Assembly: GCA_964343305.1 (NCBI GenBank)
Contig: CAYFJO010000444.1
Location: 1 to 8,790 of the forward strand
From: CAYFJO01 sp964343305
Lineage (GTDB): Bacteria > Planctomycetota > Planctomycetia > Pirellulales > Pirellulaceae
Length of the DNA stretch: 8,790 bases
Reading direction: 5' to 3'
The notes under the pieces were generated by a model, which saw nothing but the letters and a program-made list of their open reading frames with translations, did no database searches and was not told the origin of the DNA. Below are positions 7,501-8,790 of the stretch, in pieces; the first letter of the stretch is position 1, and the number at the start of each line of letters is the position of its first letter. A program made the position numbers and the translations under genes.

Positions 7501-8575
7501 GAGCGACGCCGTTGACGTGTTGCACTACGCCGCCGTGCGTGATCGTGATGCATTTGGGAACGCCGGTGCTGCCCGAAGTCAACTGGTAGAACAGCGTATC
7601 CTCAGGTTTGCTGGCGTACACCTCGGAGCAAACGTCGGAGTCGCTCAGGGAAGGGACGTCGATCACCGGAATCGGTTCGCTCGCTGTGTCGGCGACAAAC
7701 AACTTGTGGACCGCCGACAAGGGTACTTTCAGAGATGCCGAGCAGATGACATGAGGCCTCTTGAGTAACTGCCAGACGTTCCAGAGCTTGCCGACGACGG
7801 CACCTGGTTCGTCGTACGATGGTGCGACGGCGACCGAAACGGGAGCGATACCGCCAAGCACACAGCCCCAAAACACAGAAAAGAACTCTCGCAACGATTC
7901 GATCTGCAGAATCACACGGTCGCCCGAGCGAATGCCTTGGGAGTACAAGCCGCTTTGCACACGGCGGGCTTCGCGATACAGCTCGGCGTAGGAAACGGAT
8001 TCCGTTTCGTCGTCGCGTTCGACAAAGGTCAGTTGTTTCTCGGGCAGGTCGGAATCGACCAATCGCATCATCGCCTGCGTCAAAGTCCGCGGAGCGTCCG
8101 GCGGAAATTCCAATGTGTCGCCGGCGGTGTACGCTTTGGGCAGGGCGTCATCGAACTTGCGGACGGCCGAGTCGCCGGCCGGTCGATCGGACGGTTTGCG
8201 AATTCGCGTGTCGCCCAGCAGGTCGCGAACATGCAACCTACCTATTGGAGGCGGAATCGGATCGGTCGCGTCTCTGGAACGGGCCACCGCCTCCAGCGCG
8301 ATGGTGTCGACACAGCCATCTTCATCCAACGGCAATCGGTCGATCAGCAGTACGTTTGGCGGCGAGCCGATTTCGCCGGTAAGATCGCGGACCAACGCCT
8401 CTTTCGAGACCTGTGTCCTTGGTACGACCCAGGCTGACGCTTGATTATCGGTCGCCAGAATGTGTGCATCATGAACCGCCGGATGCGCCAGCAATTTGGA
8501 TAGAAGAACTTCGCCGGCGGACTGGAGACTTCCTTCGTCGTGACCTAGTTGCAAAAGGACATTGGCTTCAGACAT
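4589..8575 (-). CDS. Acid-activating loading protein, AMP ligase-KR-ACP (hybrid PKS/NRPS starter module)
   Basis: This 1328-residue cytosolic multidomain enzyme probably starts a polyketide or hybrid peptide chain. Domains in order: a vestigial ligase C-terminal subdomain (about 20-95), an AMP-dependent acyl ligase (about 160-712), a structural plus catalytic ketoreductase (about 737-1190), an acyl carrier protein (about 1220-1293) and a very basic tail ending in four Arg. The ligase would adenylate a carboxylic acid and load it on Ser1256 of the ACP, where the KR could reduce it. There is no condensation, KS or AT domain, which fits a starter module. I chose the ATG at 8575 because it is the first ATG in the frame and the protein aligns from about there. 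A TTG at 8677 would add 34 residues but has no Shine-Dalgarno. The ATG has only a weak GGGG eight bases upstream. The gene overlaps the downstream PKS gene by four bases. From memory, the architecture resembles the start of PksJ-type proteins; the exact substrate is unknown. Confidence 0.93.
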   Translation of the reverse strand: MSEANVLLQLGHDEGSLQSAGEVLLSKLLAHPAVHDAHILATDNQASAWVVPRTQVSKEALVRDLTGEIGSPPNVLLIDRLPLDEDGCVDTIALEAVARSRDATDPIPPPIGRLHVRDLLGDTRIRKPSDRPAGDSAVRKFDDALPKAYTAGDTLEFPPDAPRTLTQAMMRLVDSDLPEKQLTFVERDDETESVSYAELYREARRVQSGLYSQGIRSGDRVILQIESLREFFSVFWGCVLGGIAPVSVAVAPSYDEPGAVVGKLWNVWQLLKRPHVICSASLKVPLSAVHKLFVADTASEPIPVIDVPSLSDSDVCSEVYASKPEDTLFYQLTSGSTGVPKCITITHGGVVQHVNGVARHNGYCSDDISLSWLPTDHVMSVLTSHLRDTYLGASQIHVATELLLADPLRWFELIQRYRVSQTYAPNFMFKLINQALADNPDRRWDLSTVKYFLNGGEQVTLPVISEFLERTAPFGVPTRAMQPAFGMAESCTGIAYTRDFTPDRGVHRIRKDSLDGILEMTDAGNRTSVTFTDLGPAIPGVEIRIADEHGTVLPECVIGRLQLRGPAVTPGYLFNDEANREAFVGDGWFNTGDLGFLKDGRLAVTGREKEMLVVRGANFYCYEIEDVVNNIAGVQPTCSAACAVVDDRSGEEGFALFFVPETPGVDTTLIQTISETVTRHFGIRPYHVLPVVESQFPKTTSGKIQRSALSRRFVEGEFAELTTQVDRALGNENTIPDWFFHRTWHPRQIEARRPLTGTTLAFVSKAQRLDELGPNSVRVEIGGRFAQVDDNCYRIDPQQPEDYRWLLQAITQSGRCVSQIVHCWAAHRQQQHFDTVSFLRAQSLGVTSVLQLAKSLSDSQGLERPIRLVVVSADLAESSEHGALRGLINSIPQEWPNFDCRLVEFPSPVTGDMVLDELTAADGEANVAYRNGNRFVARLEKSRFDENESSPFSTGQTILITGGLGGLGQHVCRYLLSQYDARLLIVGRTELDRDSSRYESFQQLKWLGDVLYSAVDVADADGLKDAMLQAECHFGSGFDGAIHLAGSCPTRWLNDETPHAMLDVLRPKVAGARTLGEVLDDKAFLIIASSLAGTFGVAGAAAYAAANSFVDAFCEQQRRLGRKFSSAAFSVWDDTGLSRGVSDQGHYRQRGYLTIKPKQGVVSMLAASLSSQPLTLIGLDPTNVNVSRFLSGPCRRLHKQFAEAACGKSVNDDSANVTPPRSEAEKMVAKIWQAVLNLDTSNLDIDKTFFALGGQSIHVPRVVAQIKKQTQRTMSVVELFRFPTIRALASELDRGAAQSAGDEEPFRAVNERAERQRAARQKSKRRRR
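4598..4602 (-). promoter_or_regulatory. Shine-Dalgarno GGAGG for the PKS gene
   Basis: The minus strand reads AAACGGAGGCGAAGATGA. GGAGG stands five bases before the PKS ATG, an ideal distance, and lies inside the last codons of the loading-protein gene. It decides the PKS start at 4592. Confidence 0.9.
4697..4918 (-). other. Acyl carrier protein domain of the loading protein
   Basis: Residues about 1220-1293 form a carrier domain. The phosphopantetheine attachment Ser1256 lies in FFALGGQSIHVPRVV, with Gln in place of the common Asp or His before Ser, which is a tolerated variant. The typical VVELFRFPTIRALA ending follows. It carries the starter acyl group and should hand it to the KS of the next protein. 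Confidence 0.92.
5006..6367 (-). other. Ketoreductase of the loading protein (structural plus catalytic subdomains)
   Basis: Residues about 737-950 look like the structural half of a PKS KR, beginning at PDWFFHRTWHP. Residues about 955-1190 are the catalytic short-chain dehydrogenase fold with the NADPH loop TGGLGGLG (961-968), HLAG, Lys1068, Ser1090, Tyr1103 and Asn1107 in YAAANSFVDA. The catalytic tetrad is complete, so reductase activity is expected. The LDD motif of B-type KRs is absent (SCPT follows HLAG). The KR lies between ligase and ACP, so its likely substrate is the loaded starter itself. Confidence 0.88.
6440..8098 (-). other. AMP-dependent acyl/aryl ligase (adenylation) domain
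   Basis: Residues about 160-712 carry the adenylation motifs in order: phosphate loop TSGSTGVPK (333-341), A5-like FGMAESCTG (485-493), TGD (591-593), GREKE (606-610) and the C-terminal catalytic Lys703 in TSGKIQRS. A LPTDHVMSVL segment (373-382) occupies the A4 position; by alignment to LPLYHDMG of fatty-acyl-AMP ligases, Val378 sits where alpha-amino-acid enzymes have Asp235 (PheA numbering). The domain therefore looks active but not selective for an amino acid; keto, hydroxy, aliphatic or aryl acids are possible. The substrate cannot be named from sequence. Confidence 0.9.
8291..8518 (-). other. Vestigial AMP-ligase C-terminal subdomain at the N-terminus of the loading protein
   Basis: Residues about 20-95 read like the small C-terminal subdomain of an NRPS adenylation enzyme without its large core. 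The pieces are in the right order: a KLLAHPAVHDA segment, an AWVVP strand, then LIDRLPLDEDGCVDTIAL, which matches the usual LPLTPNGKVDRKAL ending. The catalytic Lys of that ending is replaced by Cys88, so it should not catalyse adenylation. The same protein has a complete ligase later. This may be a relic of a lost upstream adenylation domain, or a structural element typical of this family. The resemblance is by eye only. Confidence 0.6.
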
Positions 8576-8631
8576 GTGGACGGCCCCGTGGAATGCACAG
8601 ATCAAGTGGAATGTACGCCTGTGGAAGCGTA
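8576..8631. repeat. Imperfect direct repeats GTGGAATG(C/T)AC in the leader
   Basis: On the + strand GTGGAATGCAC (8588-8598), GTGGAATGTAC (8606-8616) and GTGGAAGCGTA (8621-8631) follow one another at 18 and 15 bases, with a shorter GTGGA at 8576 directly against the ATG. Read from the minus strand the unit is about GTACATTCCAC. They could be binding sites of a regulator. All the spacings are multiples of three, so if translation began upstream they would give a repeated Phe-His or Val-His. Chance cannot be excluded. Confidence 0.45.
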
Positions 8632-8790
8632 GGTTATTCCCTTGTGGCTTCCAATCGTTTTCCTGGCCGATTGGCAAGGTGATGTATCAGTTGGCACGAA
8701 AGTAGAGCTTCGCGCGGCAGACACAGAGCTGGATCACCACGCGGCGAGTTTGACTCCTGTTGGTTTTGACGTATGTTTTCAATTGAGCGG
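8632..8790. other. Upstream region with no supported gene
   Basis: I see no convincing promoter pair, terminator hairpin or RNA gene. Two minus-strand frames are open from the right edge, ending at a TGA (8689-8687) and a TAA (8636-8634), so the 3' end of an upstream gene could reach in, but neither translation is recognisable. An AGGAG (minus strand, near 8754) is followed about 13 bases later by GTGGTG and a short frame ending at the same TGA at 8689-8687; this is weak. A + strand ATG at 8773 opens only six codons before the edge. Confidence 0.4.

Noticed and set aside
7055..7768. + strand open frame of 237 codons
   Set aside because: It is antisense to the conserved core of the AMP ligase, and its composition is typical of a reverse-frame shadow.
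8634..8789. Minus-strand frame open from the right edge, as the tail of an upstream gene
   Set aside because: About 50 unrecognisable residues; a second overlapping frame is open as well, so openness alone is not evidence.
8773..8790. Divergent + strand gene starting with ATG at 8773
   Set aside because: Only six codons are visible and there is no ribosome binding site before it.

Overview
The window is almost entirely one minus-strand operon segment of a hybrid PKS/NRPS-type assembly line, read right to left. Two large genes are visible. The first (8575 to 4589, complete, 1328 aa) is an acid-activating starter protein with the order AMP-dependent ligase, ketoreductase (KR), acyl carrier protein (ACP). 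The second (4592 to beyond position 1, 1530 codons visible, 3' end missing) is a cis-AT type I polyketide synthase module: ketosynthase (KS), acyltransferase (AT), KR, ACP, then the start of another C-terminal region. The stop of the first gene and the start of the second overlap by four bases, and a strong Shine-Dalgarno sequence lies inside the end of the first gene, so the two are very probably co-translated.

Likely chemistry: the ligase activates a carboxylic acid. The position that usually anchors an amino group appears to be Val, so the acid is probably not an alpha-amino acid. The acid is loaded on the first ACP and may be reduced there by the KR; an alpha-keto to alpha-hydroxy reduction, as described for the PksJ protein of bacillaene biosynthesis, is one model. 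The KS then extends it with a unit supplied by an AT with malonyl-type motifs (GHSVG, HAFH). The second KR would reduce the beta-keto group, but its catalytic Asn position holds His. No DH, ER, condensation or thioesterase domain is in the window, so product release and tailoring lie to the left.

Layout: 8576-8790 is a leader with no supported gene, carrying imperfect direct repeats of a GTGGAATG-type word on the + strand. 8575-4589 is the loading protein. 4592-1 is the extension module. There are no RNA genes, mobile elements, CRISPR arrays or terminators that I can support.

Organism: GC is moderate (mid-50s percent by eye) and one of the two genes has a clear Shine-Dalgarno. The domain types fit a bacterium rich in secondary metabolism with moderate GC, such as a planctomycete of the Pirellula/Rhodopirellula kind, a cyanobacterium or a myxobacterium. 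The planctomycete guess is a weak inference from general appearance. The individual domains belong to known families. The points most worth a second look are the His in the second KR, the vestigial ligase C-terminal subdomain at the N-terminus of the first protein, the coupled gene junction with its arginine tail, and the cut-off domain at the left edge.
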